This document shows positions 1 through 7,514 of a stretch of 44,087 nt of DNA, in pieces. The position numbers and the translations under genes were made by a program. Below the pieces are notes generated by a model that saw nothing but the letters and a program-made list of their open reading frames with translations, ran no database searches and had not been told where the DNA came from. Location of the stretch: contig CAITYL010000365.1 in assembly GCA_903896595.1 (NCBI GenBank), positions 1 through 44,087 on the forward strand, in the 5' to 3' direction. Every line of letters begins with the position of its first letter. Position 1 is the first letter of the stretch. Origin of the DNA: an uncultured Lentisphaerota bacterium. GTDB lineage: Bacteria; Verrucomicrobiota; Lentisphaeria; Oligosphaerales; CAITYL01.

Positions 1-154
1 GGCCGGAACTCGATGGCGTCACACCAGTTCCGTCCTTTTTATTGAGGCACCGTCCACCAAACCAATGATGCGCGTCTCCGACGATGACGGGTTCGTCCGC
101 CCGAGGACGGGCGGCTCCCGGTTATCAGGGAAATTCCGTTACTTTTGAAAGCAC
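1..154 (-). repeat. Dispersed repeat family A, copy 1 (cut by window edge)
   Basis: Read on the minus strand, this stretch matches 7515-7668 almost base for base, from the GTGCTTTCAAAAGTAA end to the GACGCCATCGAG block, including the GC-rich hairpin built on CCGCCCGTCC/GGACGGGCGG. The last part of the family, present at 7668-7722 and 38626-38686, would lie beyond the left edge. No transposase is linked to it. Confidence 0.85.
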
Positions 155-291
155 TTCTAAAGTCATAAATAATTCATGCGAAAAAAGAAAAGCATCACTT
201 AATTTCAGCTTTCTGCTTTCCCCATTTCTGCTTTTCTTTGGAGATGAGGCTGCCACACGGTAGACGGCAAACGTCCGATAACGTCTGACCA

Positions 292-327
292 GTCCGACAT
301 ATCGGACATATCGGACATATCGGACCG
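292..327. repeat. 9-bp tandem repeat, about four units
   Basis: The unit ATCGGACAT is repeated head to tail, with a variant first unit (GTCCGACAT) and a variant last unit. The octamer GTCTGACC flanks the array on both sides (283-290 and 328-335). TCCGA and TCGGA pair, so each junction can form a small hairpin. The array lies in the upstream region of the GH31 gene and I see no coding function. Confidence 0.8.
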
Positions 328-467
328 GTCTGACCAACTGCCGCCGCGGTGGCCGGCAGCGCTCTTGCCGGATATTGACGGCCGCGCGCCGGCAAACGTG
401 GCGGCGTTATATTCCATCGCGTATGGCACCGCTATGGTCCGGCAAAACATCCACGTATTGAGGCAAA

Positions 468-3041
468 ATGACATCCCGGAATTCCGCGCCTTCGGCCGGC
501 CACCTTCTCGGCCATGCCCGTTTCACCGTCCTGACGCCGCGCCTGGTGCGGCTGGAATGGGCGGCCGACCAAGTGTTTGAAGACCGGCCGACCCTGGCCG
601 TGCTGGAACGGCATCCCGCGGCCGCCGCCGGCCAAGCCACCCGCACCGGGGACACGCTGGTCCTGCGCACCTCCGCCCTGACCCTGACCTATCGCGAGGA
701 CGGCAAACCATTTCACCGTGGCAACTTGTCCATCACCTTTGAAATGAACGGAAAGCCGGTCACCTGGCACCCCGGCCAGCATGATCGCGGCAACCTGGGC
801 GGCACCTGCCGGACCCTGGACTGCACGGAAGGCGACTGCCGCGGCGACTGGATCGAAAAGGCGCCCGGCCAGTGGGGGCTGGGCAATCAGCGAACCCCGA
901 TCGACCTCGGCCACGGCTTTATCTCCCGTTCCGGCTGGGCCGTGGTGGATGATTCCCGCAACATTGTCCTGGACGGCACCGAACCATGGGTGACGCCCCG
1001 GCCCGCGGGGGAGCGCCGGGACTGGTACTTCTTCGCCCACGGCCACGATTATGCCGGCGCCCTGCGCGAAGCGGCCGGGGTGTTCGGCCGCCAGCCGTTG
1101 CCGCCCCGCTTCGCCCTCGGCTACTGGTGGAGCCGCTACTGGGCCTACACCGACCGCGAGATCGAAACCCTGGTCGACCAGTTCGACCGCTACCAGCTCC
1201 CCCTCGACGTCATGGTCGTGGACATGGACTGGCATCTGCCGGGCTGGACCGGCTATACCTGGGACCGCCGCTATTTCCCCGACCCCGACGCCTTCCTGGC
1301 CGAACTGCGGCGGCGCGGTCTCAAGATCACTCTCAACCTGCATCCCGCCGAGGGCGTCGCCCGCCAGGAGGAGGCGTTCCCCGCCATGTGCCAGGCCATG
1401 GGCCTCAAGGCGAAAACCGCGGAGCGCGTCCCCTTCGACATCACCGACCCCAAATACATGGACGCCTATTTCAAGGTGCTCCATCATCCCGAGGAAAAAC
1501 GCGGCGTCGACTTTTGGTGGATGGACTGGCAGCAGGGGGAATCCACCCGGATGCCGGGGCTCGACACCCTGCCCTGGATCAACCACCTGCACTGGATGGA
1601 CATGGTGCGTAATCCGGCACGCGGCAACCGGCGGCCGCTCATTTTCAGTCGCTACGGCGGGCCCGGCGCCGGCCGCTACTGCATCGGCTTCTCGGGCGAC
1701 ACCGTGGCCGTTTGGGAATCGCTCCGGTACCAGCCCTACTTCACCGCCACCGCCGCCAACGTCCTGTACGGCTACTGGAGCCATGACATCGGCGGCCACA
1801 TGCCAGGCACCATCTCGCCGGAACTCTATCTGCGCTGGATGCAGTTCGGGGCCCATTCCCCGGTCTTGCGCACCCACACCACCAAAAACCCCGACGCCGA
1901 ACGCCGGGTGTTTGCCTATCCCCAGCCCTACGCCGACCTGATGATGGACTGCATCCGTCTGCGCAAGGAAATGATCCCCTACATCTACACCGAAATGCGC
2001 AAGGGGGTGGACAGCGGTCTCAGCCTCTGCCGGCCGCTGTATTATGAATGTCCCGAGGACAACGCCGCCTACCAGGCCCGAAACCAATACCGTTTCGGCG
2101 ATGCGATGATCGTCGCCCCGGTGCTGGCGCCCGCCGATGCCGACGGCCTGAGCGAAGTCCGCGTCTGGCTGCCCCCGGGCCAGTGGTTCGACACCGCCCT
2201 CGGCGAGTCCGTGGCCGGCGGACGCTGGTTGCGCCGCCACTACCTGCCTCACGAAATCCCGGTCTTTGTGCGCCCCGGCGCCGTCATTCCCGGCCAGCGC
2301 CCCACGTTGCGGAGTCCGCCGGGCAGTTACCGCGACCTGATCGTGACCTGCTGGCCCGGCGCCGACGGCCGCTATGATCTTTACGAGGATGACGGCGAGA
2401 GCACGGGTTATCAAGGCGGCGAGGCCGCCTGGATTCCCCTGGCCCAACAAACCGCGGGCACCCGCCGCACCATCACGGTGGGACCGGCCAAGGGCCGGTT
2501 TGCCGGCTTTGTGGCGGAACGCACGCTGGAGTTGCGCCTGCCGGCCAGCGTTCCGCCGGCCGCCGTGCAAGTCGGGCGCCGCACCCTGCCGTGGAGCGAG
2601 CGCCCCGCGGACGGTTGCTGGGCCTATGACGGCGATACCGCCACCACGATTATCCGCCTCGACAGCGTCGAGGTCACCCGCGGCATCCGCGTGCAGGTGA
2701 CGGAGGCCGCCAACCAGAAGGCTCAGACGGCTGACGGGTTGAAGGGACGCCTGGCGCGCCTGGCCGAAGCGGCGCGGCTGGTCACCTCCTTCGGTGGCGG
2801 CGCCCCGGTCCATGATGAGGAACGACTGGCCACCGGCCTGGCCCAGACCGGCAACCGGCTGACTCGCTGGCCGGAAACCTTCGCCGCGGAGCTTCGCGCC
2901 TTGGACGCCGGCCTGGTGAAACTGCCCGGTGTGCTTCGGCAACTGGCCGCGCCCCTGGTTCCCGGCGAAACCGCCAAGTCGCCGGCCGTGGCCACCCGCC
3001 GCACCCGCTGCCGGCAGGCCCTGCGCCTGCTCAAGGGTTGA
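468..3041 (+). CDS. Glycoside hydrolase family 31 alpha-glycosidase
   Basis: This 857-residue protein should hydrolyse alpha-glycosidic bonds (alpha-glucosidase or alpha-xylosidase type) by the retaining GH31 mechanism. Visible features are an N-terminal beta-sandwich (about 1-200), a TIM barrel (about 210-540) opening with GYWWSRYWAYTDREIE, the nucleophile motif WWMDWQ (Asp353), the acid/base motif GFSGDT (Asp411) and WSHDIGGH. C-terminal beta domains follow, and the last 100 residues or so form an Ala/Leu-rich helical extension that is not typical of the family. No signal peptide is visible, so it is probably cytoplasmic. The ATG is preceded by GAGG four bases upstream. It stands alone, convergent with rpsI. 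Substrate specificity cannot be read from the sequence. Confidence 0.93.
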   Translation: MTSRNSAPSAGHLLGHARFTVLTPRLVRLEWAADQVFEDRPTLAVLERHPAAAAGQATRTGDTLVLRTSALTLTYREDGKPFHRGNLSITFEMNGKPVTWHPGQHDRGNLGGTCRTLDCTEGDCRGDWIEKAPGQWGLGNQRTPIDLGHGFISRSGWAVVDDSRNIVLDGTEPWVTPRPAGERRDWYFFAHGHDYAGALREAAGVFGRQPLPPRFALGYWWSRYWAYTDREIETLVDQFDRYQLPLDVMVVDMDWHLPGWTGYTWDRRYFPDPDAFLAELRRRGLKITLNLHPAEGVARQEEAFPAMCQAMGLKAKTAERVPFDITDPKYMDAYFKVLHHPEEKRGVDFWWMDWQQGESTRMPGLDTLPWINHLHWMDMVRNPARGNRRPLIFSRYGGPGAGRYCIGFSGDTVAVWESLRYQPYFTATAANVLYGYWSHDIGGHMPGTISPELYLRWMQFGAHSPVLRTHTTKNPDAERRVFAYPQPYADLMMDCIRLRKEMIPYIYTEMRKGVDSGLSLCRPLYYECPEDNAAYQARNQYRFGDAMIVAPVLAPADADGLSEVRVWLPPGQWFDTALGESVAGGRWLRRHYLPHEIPVFVRPGAVIPGQRPTLRSPPGSYRDLIVTCWPGADGRYDLYEDDGESTGYQGGEAAWIPLAQQTAGTRRTITVGPAKGRFAGFVAERTLELRLPASVPPAAVQVGRRTLPWSERPADGCWAYDGDTATTIIRLDSVEVTRGIRVQVTEAANQKAQTADGLKGRLARLAEAARLVTSFGGGAPVHDEERLATGLAQTGNRLTRWPETFAAELRALDAGLVKLPGVLRQLAAPLVPGETAKSPAVATRRTRCRQALRLLKG

Positions 3042-3074
3042 GGAGCGTTGCCCCATGCACCTTAAACGTCAACC

Positions 3075-3103
3075 GCGCCAGCCAGGAACCGGGCTGGCGC
3101 TTT
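3075..3103 (+). terminator. Weak hairpin after GH31 gene
   Basis: A perfect 9-bp stem, GCGCCAGCC with GGCTGGCGC, has an 8-base loop and is followed by only three T residues. It sits 34 bases after the GH31 stop codon. It could be a weak intrinsic terminator or just part of the repeat-rich spacer. Confidence 0.4.
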
Positions 3104-3200
3104 AGAGTGTCGCCGGCTTGACGGCGCTTTCACACTGTATTGAAACGTGTTATATGAAAAATACAGTATTAAAGCGGTGTCGAGCCACCGCACTCTAAAG
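3100..3200. repeat. 101-bp element with 10-bp terminal inverted repeats
   Basis: CTTTAGAGTG (3100-3109) and CACTCTAAAG (3191-3200) are perfect inverted repeats bounding a 101-bp unit. Inside are two further short hairpins (GCCGgcttgaCGGC and GGTGtcgagCCACC). A separate 9-bp hairpin, GATTTCGGC/GCCGAAATC, overlaps its right end (3200-3221). The form is that of a non-coding miniature inverted-repeat element. Confidence 0.6.
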
Positions 3201-3290
3201 ATTTCGGCCGCAGCCGAAATCAGTCAAAAAGCAGCTCCAAGTTAGCGCCTTCGGAACTCGACATTCGCCAATCCGCGGTTTCTGACGGGC

Positions 3291-3327
3291 ACAACAAAAA
3301 ACCCGATCCTGGAAAACCAGGATCGGG
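3291..3327 (-). terminator. Rho-independent terminator of rplM-rpsI
   Basis: On the minus strand CCCGATCCTGG, TTTT loop and CCAGGATCGGG make a perfect 11-bp hairpin followed by six T residues (plus-strand A run 3296-3301). It lies 67 bases after the rpsI stop codon and fits the end of the ribosomal protein operon. Confidence 0.92.
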
Positions 3328-3394
3328 CAAAGGTTTTTTGCACCGGCCCGAGCCACGGGCCCGGGACCGGCGCACAACCGAGAGAACCAACGGA

Positions 3395-3796
3395 TCAGCG
3401 CTTGGAGAACTGGAAGCGGCGGCGCGCACCGGGCTGGCCGTACTTCTTGCGTTCCTTGACGCGGGCGTCACGGGCCAGCAGGCCGCTCTGCTTGAGCACG
3501 GCGCGCAGTTCCGGTGAGGCCAGGATCAGGGCGCGGGCAATGCCGTGGCGCAAGGCGCCCGACTGGCCGACCGTGCCGCCGCCGGCGATGTTGGCCTGAA
3601 TGTCGAACTTCTTGGCCAACCCGGTGACCGCCATCGGCTGCAACGCGTAGTCGCGCAGAGCCTGGGTCGTGAAGTAATTGTCCAAGGTCCGGTCATTGAT
3701 CGCGATCTTGCCGCTGCCAGGAACCAGCTTGACGCGGGCCGACGCTTCCTTGCGGCGGCCGACCGACCAGAATTCTTCTTTCGCTACTTTCGTCAT
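3395..3796 (-). CDS. rpsI: 30S ribosomal protein S9
   Basis: This 133-residue protein is ribosomal protein S9 (uS9), which binds 16S rRNA in the head of the small subunit and extends its C-terminal tail towards the P-site tRNA. It shows the family features: GRRKEASARVKLVPGSG near the N-terminus, GGGTVGQSGALRHGIARAL in the middle, and a basic C-terminal tail ending RRRFQFSKR (in many bacteria it ends SKR). Length is normal. A GAGGATGG ribosome binding site precedes the ATG. It follows rplM by 53 bases in the usual rplM-rpsI order and is the last gene before a strong terminator. Confidence 0.97.
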   Translation of the reverse strand: MTKVAKEEFWSVGRRKEASARVKLVPGSGKIAINDRTLDNYFTTQALRDYALQPMAVTGLAKKFDIQANIAGGGTVGQSGALRHGIARALILASPELRAVLKQSGLLARDARVKERKKYGQPGARRRFQFSKR

Positions 3797-3849
3797 AAGC
3801 TATGCCATCCTCAAAAGGGTTTTGCAGTGGGGTTCCCGTGGGGGGCGGA

Positions 3850-4281
3850 TCAATCCAGCGTCAACGGCTTGGGGTTCTGGGCCGCGTGCTTATGCTCCGC
3901 GCCGACAAAAAGCTTGAGCTTGCGGAACTGCTTGCGGGCCAGACGTCCCTTGGGCATCATGCCAAAAACCGCCTCGGCGATCATCCGGGTCGGCTTGCGG
4001 GCACGGACGCGGTCGGCGGTGACCTCTTTCAGGCCGTCCGGGTAGCCGCTATAGCTTGAGTACACCTTGTCGGTGTTCTTCTTGCCGGTGAGCTTGACCT
4101 TTTCCGAATTCACCACGATCACGAAATCACCCGCGTCGAGGTGGGGCGTGTAAATGGCTTTGTTCTTGCCACGCAGAATGTTGGCAATTTTGACCGCCAA
4201 TCGGCCGAGAATTTGGCCTTCAGCGTCAACGATCCACCACTGGCGCGGGGTGGCATCTTCCTTGGGGAGAAATGTTTTCAT
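3850..4281 (-). CDS. rplM: 50S ribosomal protein L13
   Basis: Ribosomal protein L13 (uL13), an early assembly protein of the large subunit. I chose the ATG at 4281, giving MKTFLPKED and 143 residues, the usual length, rather than the upstream in-frame start at 4329; AGGA sits about eight bases before this ATG. Family motifs are WWIVDAEGQILGRLAVKIA, the YTPHLDAGDFVIVVN block and MMPKGRLARKQFRKLKLF. It is the first gene of the rplM-rpsI operon, with a promoter at 4343-4370. Confidence 0.96.
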   Translation of the reverse strand: MKTFLPKEDATPRQWWIVDAEGQILGRLAVKIANILRGKNKAIYTPHLDAGDFVIVVNSEKVKLTGKKNTDKVYSSYSGYPDGLKEVTADRVRARKPTRMIAEAVFGMMPKGRLARKQFRKLKLFVGAEHKHAAQNPKPLTLD

Positions 4282-4342
4282 GAGCGACTTCCTGGGGACG
4301 CAACCGGGCGCACCCGGCGGCTTGAACAAAACAAAACGCGAT

Positions 4343-4370
4343 ATTATAACACGATTTGGCGGCCATGCAA
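4343..4370 (-). promoter_or_regulatory. Sigma-70 type promoter of rplM-rpsI
   Basis: On the minus strand TTGCAT (4370-4365) and a perfect TATAAT (4348-4343) are separated by 16 bases. The start point would fall near 4336, giving a leader of about 55 bases before the rplM ATG. Confidence 0.8.
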
Positions 4371-4440
4371 CCGGGTGCCAGACTTTTTTGCCAACCGCTT
4401 GAAGAACGCCGGCGCCGGAGGCCGCTGAAGGGCAATGGGG

Positions 4441-4468
4441 TTGACGGCGGCGGCAAATGCTATATATT
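4441..4468 (+). promoter_or_regulatory. Promoter of the rrf2 gene
   Basis: TTGACG (4441-4446) and TATATT (4463-4468) are spaced by 16 bases. The shared AGTATCATTAAA motif begins two bases after the -10 box, over the likely start point, where a bound repressor would block initiation. The leader would be about 140 bases. Confidence 0.7.
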
Positions 4469-4469
4469 A

Positions 4470-4481
4470 AGTATCATTAAA
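4470..4481 (+). promoter_or_regulatory. Candidate Rrf2 operator, copy 1 (rrf2 upstream)
   Basis: AGTATCATTAAA occurs here and again at 5061-5072 upstream of cooS. With flanks the two sites read as ATTWAGTATCATTAAA, an A/T-rich, roughly dyad arrangement (TTTA...TAAA) in GC-rich DNA. Position over the start point suggests autorepression. The assignment to the neighbouring Rrf2 protein is inference. Confidence 0.6.
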
Positions 4482-4578
4482 CTTCACTTGGTTCCCTTCC
4501 CGGTTCGTGTGGTCGTGGTCGTCCATCGTACTCGATCCGATTACGACAACGACTTTCATCGGGTGACCGGTTAATCAC

Positions 4579-4610
4579 CTTCAGCCTACAGCCTAAAACG
4601 CTTCAGCCTA
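4579..4610 (+). repeat. 32-bp repeat, left arm of an inverted pair
   Basis: The stretch is built from CTTCAGCCTACAGCCTA-type units and runs up to five bases before the rrf2 ATG. The reverse complement of 7474-7505 matches it at 29 of 32 positions. The two copies face each other around rrf2, cooS and cooF. It replaces a normal ribosome binding site for rrf2. Confidence 0.8.
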
Positions 4611-4614
4611 AATT

Positions 4615-5010
4615 ATGATCACCCGCGAAACCGATTACGCCATCCGCGCCATTCTGGGCTTGTCTCAAAGCCACGGCGGGGGCGGGGTCGTACCCGCCTC
4701 GGCACTCGCCGAGAGCATGGGCATTCCCTACCGTTTTCTCCGCACGCTCAGCCGCAAACTGGTGACCGCGCAGCTGGTGGTCAGCAAGCGCGGCAACGGA
4801 GGCGGGCTGGCGTTGGCGCGGGCGCCCCACGCCATCTCCCTGCTGGACGTCATGCGGGCCGTGGCCCCCGCCAGCATGATCCTCAACCGCTGTCTTCAGA
4901 CTCCGGAGGCCTGCTCGCGCAGCGGCCATTGTCCGGTGCATCACCATCTTGGCCGTCTCCAAGGCAAACTCGAAACCATGCTAGATGAGCTGCATTTTGA
5001 CCAATTTTGA
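4615..5010 (+). CDS. Rrf2-family Fe-S transcriptional regulator
   Basis: This 131-residue protein is a winged-helix regulator of the Rrf2 family (IscR, NsrR, RsrR, CymR relatives). The N-terminus ITRETDYAIRAIL and the recognition region IPYRFLRTLSRKL followed by the GNGGGLALAR wing are typical. Cys93, Cys100 and Cys106 are spaced as C-x6-C-x5-C, the usual ligand set for a 2Fe-2S or 4Fe-4S cluster, so it probably senses redox state, NO, O2 or Fe-S status. It has its own promoter, lacks a clear Shine-Dalgarno site and is followed 114 bases later by cooS. A 12-base motif shared by both upstream regions suggests it controls itself and the CODH genes. The effector is unknown. Confidence 0.93.
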   Translation: MITRETDYAIRAILGLSQSHGGGGVVPASALAESMGIPYRFLRTLSRKLVTAQLVVSKRGNGGGLALARAPHAISLLDVMRAVAPASMILNRCLQTPEACSRSGHCPVHHHLGRLQGKLETMLDELHFDQF

Positions 5011-5060
5011 CCGTGATCCGCCGGTGTTGTTTTTTTTAGGTTTTGTTTTGCTCCTGATTT

Positions 5061-5072
5061 AGTATCATTAAA
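5061..5072 (+). promoter_or_regulatory. Candidate Rrf2 operator, copy 2 (cooS upstream)
   Basis: The identical 12-mer AGTATCATTAAA lies 52 bases before the cooS ATG, just after an unusual T-rich tract (5027-5049). I could not fit a convincing -35/-10 pair with normal spacing here, although TAGTAT within the motif could serve as a -10 box. Confidence 0.6.
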
Positions 5073-5124
5073 ACCCGGGTGACGGCCCGCGCGGCCCCAC
5101 CCCGCCACCACCAAAGGAATCGTT

Positions 5125-7011
5125 ATGGCCAGATGTCAATCCGCCGATACCTGTCTCTCCGCGTTTTTGGAGAAAAAAAGTTCGGTCAATACCGCGTTTG
5201 ACCGGATGGATGAGCAAAAATTAAAATGCGGTTACGGCGAGCTGGGCGTGTGTTGCCGGCTCTGCTCGAACGGCCCGTGCCGGGTGACGCCCGACAGCCC
5301 AAAGGGCGTGTGCGGAGCCACGGCGGACGCCATGGTGGCCCGCGGCCTGCTCCGCGCGGTGGCGGCGGGCTCGGCCTGTTATCTGCACGTGGTGGAGTCC
5401 ACGGCGCGCCGGCTCAAGGCCATCGCCACCGGGGAATCGCCGGTGCGCCTCCGGGCCGAGGGTGCGCTGGACGAACTCGCCCGGCAACTCGGGGTGTCCG
5501 GCGGCTCGGTCCTGGAGAAGGCGGGCAACGTCGCCGACGCGGTGCTGGCGGATCTGTACCGGCCGCGCCATGAAGCGATGACGCTGGTGAAACGGATGGC
5601 GTTGCCCAAGCGCGCCCAAACGTGGGAGAAGCTGGGGTTGCTGCCCGGCGGCGCCAAGTCGGAAGTGTTCGACGCCCTGGTCAAAACCAGCACCAATCTC
5701 AACACCGACCCCGTCGACCAGCTCCTGCACTGCCTGAGGCTTGGCATCTGCACCGGCCTTTACGGGCTGAACCTGACCAACCTGATGAACGACGTCATCA
5801 TGGGCGAGCCGGAAATCCGCGTGGCCCGCACCGGTTTCTCGGTGGTGGATCCGGACTACGTCAACATCGGCGTGATCGGGCACAGCCATTCCGTGTTCGC
5901 CGGGCTGATCCAATACTTGGAGACGCCCGCCGGCCAGCAGCTCGGCCTGGTCAAAGGCGCCAAAGGCATTCGTCTCATCGGCCTGACCTGTGTCGGGCAG
6001 GACATGCAGTTGCGGGCCGCCGGCAGCGGCGGCGCCGTGTTCGCGGGGCAGGCCGGCAACAACTTCACCCAGGAAGCGCTGATTGCCACCGGCGCCATCG
6101 ACCTGGTGATCACCGAATTCAACTGCACGCTCTCCGGCATGGAGCCGATCGCCGCCAGTATGAAGACCAAACTGGTCTGCCTGGATGACGTCTGCAAACA
6201 GACCAGTTCGGAGTTGATTCCGGACCGTTATGGCCACGAACTCGAATTGGGGCAGCGCCTGGCGACCCTGGCCGCCGACCAGTATGCGGCCCGTCGCGGC
6301 GGCGTCACCATCGACATTCCGGTCCACGGCTACGCTGATGTCGTGACCGGCGTCAGCGAGAAATCCCTGGTCAAGCTGCTGGGCGGCAGCTTGGAACCGG
6401 TGATTGCCCTGGTGAAAAACGGCACCATCAAGGGCATCGCCGGCATTCTCGGCTGTTCCAACTTGGCGGCCGGCGGGCATGACATGACCACGGTCGCCCT
6501 GACCCGCGAGCTGATCAAGCGCGACATCCTGGTGCTCTCCGCCGGTTGCACCACCGGCGGCCTGTGCAACACGGGGTTTTGTTCGCCCGCCGCCAAGGAG
6601 TGGGCCGGCCCCGGACTGCGGGCGGTATGCGAGCAGTTGGGAATTCCGCCAGTGCTCAATTTTGGTCCCTGCCTGGCCATTGGGCGCATTGAGATTGTGG
6701 TGAACCTGTTGGCGGAAGCCATGGGACTGGACATCCCGCAACTCCCCGTGGTCATCTCCGCGCCCCAGTGGTTGGAGGAACAGGCGCTCGCGGACGGCTG
6801 TTTCGGACTGGCCCTGGGGCTGACCCTGCACCTGGCCCAGCCGCCGCAGATCCTGGGGTCGCCGGTGGTCACCAAGGTCCTGACCCAGGATCTGGAGCAA
6901 CTGACCGGCGGCAAAGTGCTCGTCGAGCTGGACCCGGTCAAGGCGGCGAACGCCTTGGAGGCCGTGATCATGGCCAAGCGCGCGGCTCTGGGTTTGGAGG
7001 TGCCGGCGTGA
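5125..7011 (+). CDS. cooS: Ni-Fe carbon monoxide dehydrogenase, catalytic subunit (divergent)
   Basis: This 628-residue protein is an anaerobic CODH, which interconverts CO and CO2 at a Ni-Fe-S cluster. The bridging cluster D and the B cluster are marked by Cys35, Cys43, Cys44, Cys47, Cys52 and Cys63 (KCGYGELGVCCRLC then GVCGATAD). Likely C-cluster ligands are His253, Cys289, Cys334, Cys444, Cys475 and Cys516, with spacing close to C. hydrogenoformans CODH-II as I remember it. The CODH-II second-sphere residues His93 and Lys563, however, align with Tyr86 and Gln553 (SAPQWLEEQA where CODH-II has an EK pair). Extra cysteines (352, 357, 481, 486) are present. GTGA overlap couples it to cooF. No acsB or cooC is visible, so it is not part of an acetyl-CoA synthase cluster here. 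Activity on CO is likely but not certain. Confidence 0.93.
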   Translation: MARCQSADTCLSAFLEKKSSVNTAFDRMDEQKLKCGYGELGVCCRLCSNGPCRVTPDSPKGVCGATADAMVARGLLRAVAAGSACYLHVVESTARRLKAIATGESPVRLRAEGALDELARQLGVSGGSVLEKAGNVADAVLADLYRPRHEAMTLVKRMALPKRAQTWEKLGLLPGGAKSEVFDALVKTSTNLNTDPVDQLLHCLRLGICTGLYGLNLTNLMNDVIMGEPEIRVARTGFSVVDPDYVNIGVIGHSHSVFAGLIQYLETPAGQQLGLVKGAKGIRLIGLTCVGQDMQLRAAGSGGAVFAGQAGNNFTQEALIATGAIDLVITEFNCTLSGMEPIAASMKTKLVCLDDVCKQTSSELIPDRYGHELELGQRLATLAADQYAARRGGVTIDIPVHGYADVVTGVSEKSLVKLLGGSLEPVIALVKNGTIKGIAGILGCSNLAAGGHDMTTVALTRELIKRDILVLSAGCTTGGLCNTGFCSPAAKEWAGPGLRAVCEQLGIPPVLNFGPCLAIGRIEIVVNLLAEAMGLDIPQLPVVISAPQWLEEQALADGCFGLALGLTLHLAQPPQILGSPVVTKVLTQDLEQLTGGKVLVELDPVKAANALEAVIMAKRAALGLEVPA

Positions 7012-7481
7012 AAACGAAAATCATCGACCGCAGCCGTTGCGTCGGCTGCAAGAACTGCGAACTCGCCTGCATCGTCGCGCACAGCCCCGGCGGCCAACTG
7101 GCGGGCGCCTATGCCGCCGGCATTGACAAGGCGGTGCGGGCCCGGACCAAGCTGGAAGTCGATGGGGACGGCAAACGGTTTCCCCAGTTCTGCCGGCACT
7201 GCGCCCACCCGGCCTGCGTCGATGCCTGCATGAGCGGGGCCCTGGAAAAACGGGCGGACGGCCTGGTCATCTGCGACCCGGATCGTTGTGTCGGCTGCTA
7301 CATGTGCGTCATGAGTTGCCCCTATGGCAACGCGCGGCCATCCATGGGCGAGGCGCAAATCATGATCAAGTGCGATGCCTGCACCGATCGCGCGTGCATG
7401 GCCTGCGTCGCGGCGTGTCCGACCGGTTGCCTGAAGGTGGGCGAAGGCACGGAAGCCGTGGTCTATAACGTCGTAGGCTGA
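7008..7481 (+). CDS. cooF: CooF-like ferredoxin, four Cys motifs
   Basis: This 157-residue electron carrier belongs to the CooF/HycB/DmsB type of polyferredoxin and should take electrons from CooS. Four cysteine groups are visible: CVGCKNCELAC at the N-terminus, CRHCAHPACVDAC, CVGCYMCVMSCPYG, and CDACTDRACMACVAACPTGC, enough for four 4Fe-4S clusters. The start is GTG overlapping the cooS stop (GTGA), with GGAGG seven bases upstream, so translation is coupled. The gene end lies inside the right arm of a 32-bp inverted repeat, which supplies the last Val-Gly-stop codons. It is the obvious bridge between CooS and the flavoprotein downstream. Confidence 0.92.
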   Translation: MKTKIIDRSRCVGCKNCELACIVAHSPGGQLAGAYAAGIDKAVRARTKLEVDGDGKRFPQFCRHCAHPACVDACMSGALEKRADGLVICDPDRCVGCYMCVMSCPYGNARPSMGEAQIMIKCDACTDRACMACVAACPTGCLKVGEGTEAVVYNVVG

Positions 7482-7505
7482 AGCGGGTTAGGCTGTGGGC
7501 TGAAG
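7474..7505 (-). repeat. 32-bp repeat, right arm of an inverted pair
   Basis: The reverse complement matches 4579-4610 at 29 of 32 positions. It overlaps the last codons of cooF. A shorter related piece (TAGGCTGAAG then ACTGAAGG) lies at 41991-42008 just after folE, so the sequence is a dispersed family. Confidence 0.8.
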
Positions 7506-7514
7506 GTAATTATG

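Noticed and set aside
292-327. Possible CRISPR array
   Set aside because: Units are 9 bp with no spacers. The 30-base pair at 24163-24234 is also not CRISPR: only two units inside a gene and no cas genes in the window.
432-3056. Minus-strand open frame of 874 codons opposite the GH31 gene
   Set aside because: A high-GC shadow frame: composition is Gly/His/Gln-rich without domain motifs, while the plus strand encodes clear GH31 catalytic motifs.
5027-5072. Sigma-70 promoter for cooS
   Set aside because: TTGTTT boxes occur, but the distances to TAGTAT are 11 or 27 bases, so no pair with acceptable spacing could be assigned.
5221-6900. Minus-strand open frame opposite cooS
   Set aside because: No recognisable motif; the plus strand codes for a full CODH. 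Same reasoning for plus-strand frames over uvrA (34497-37232) and the symporter (39052-40983).
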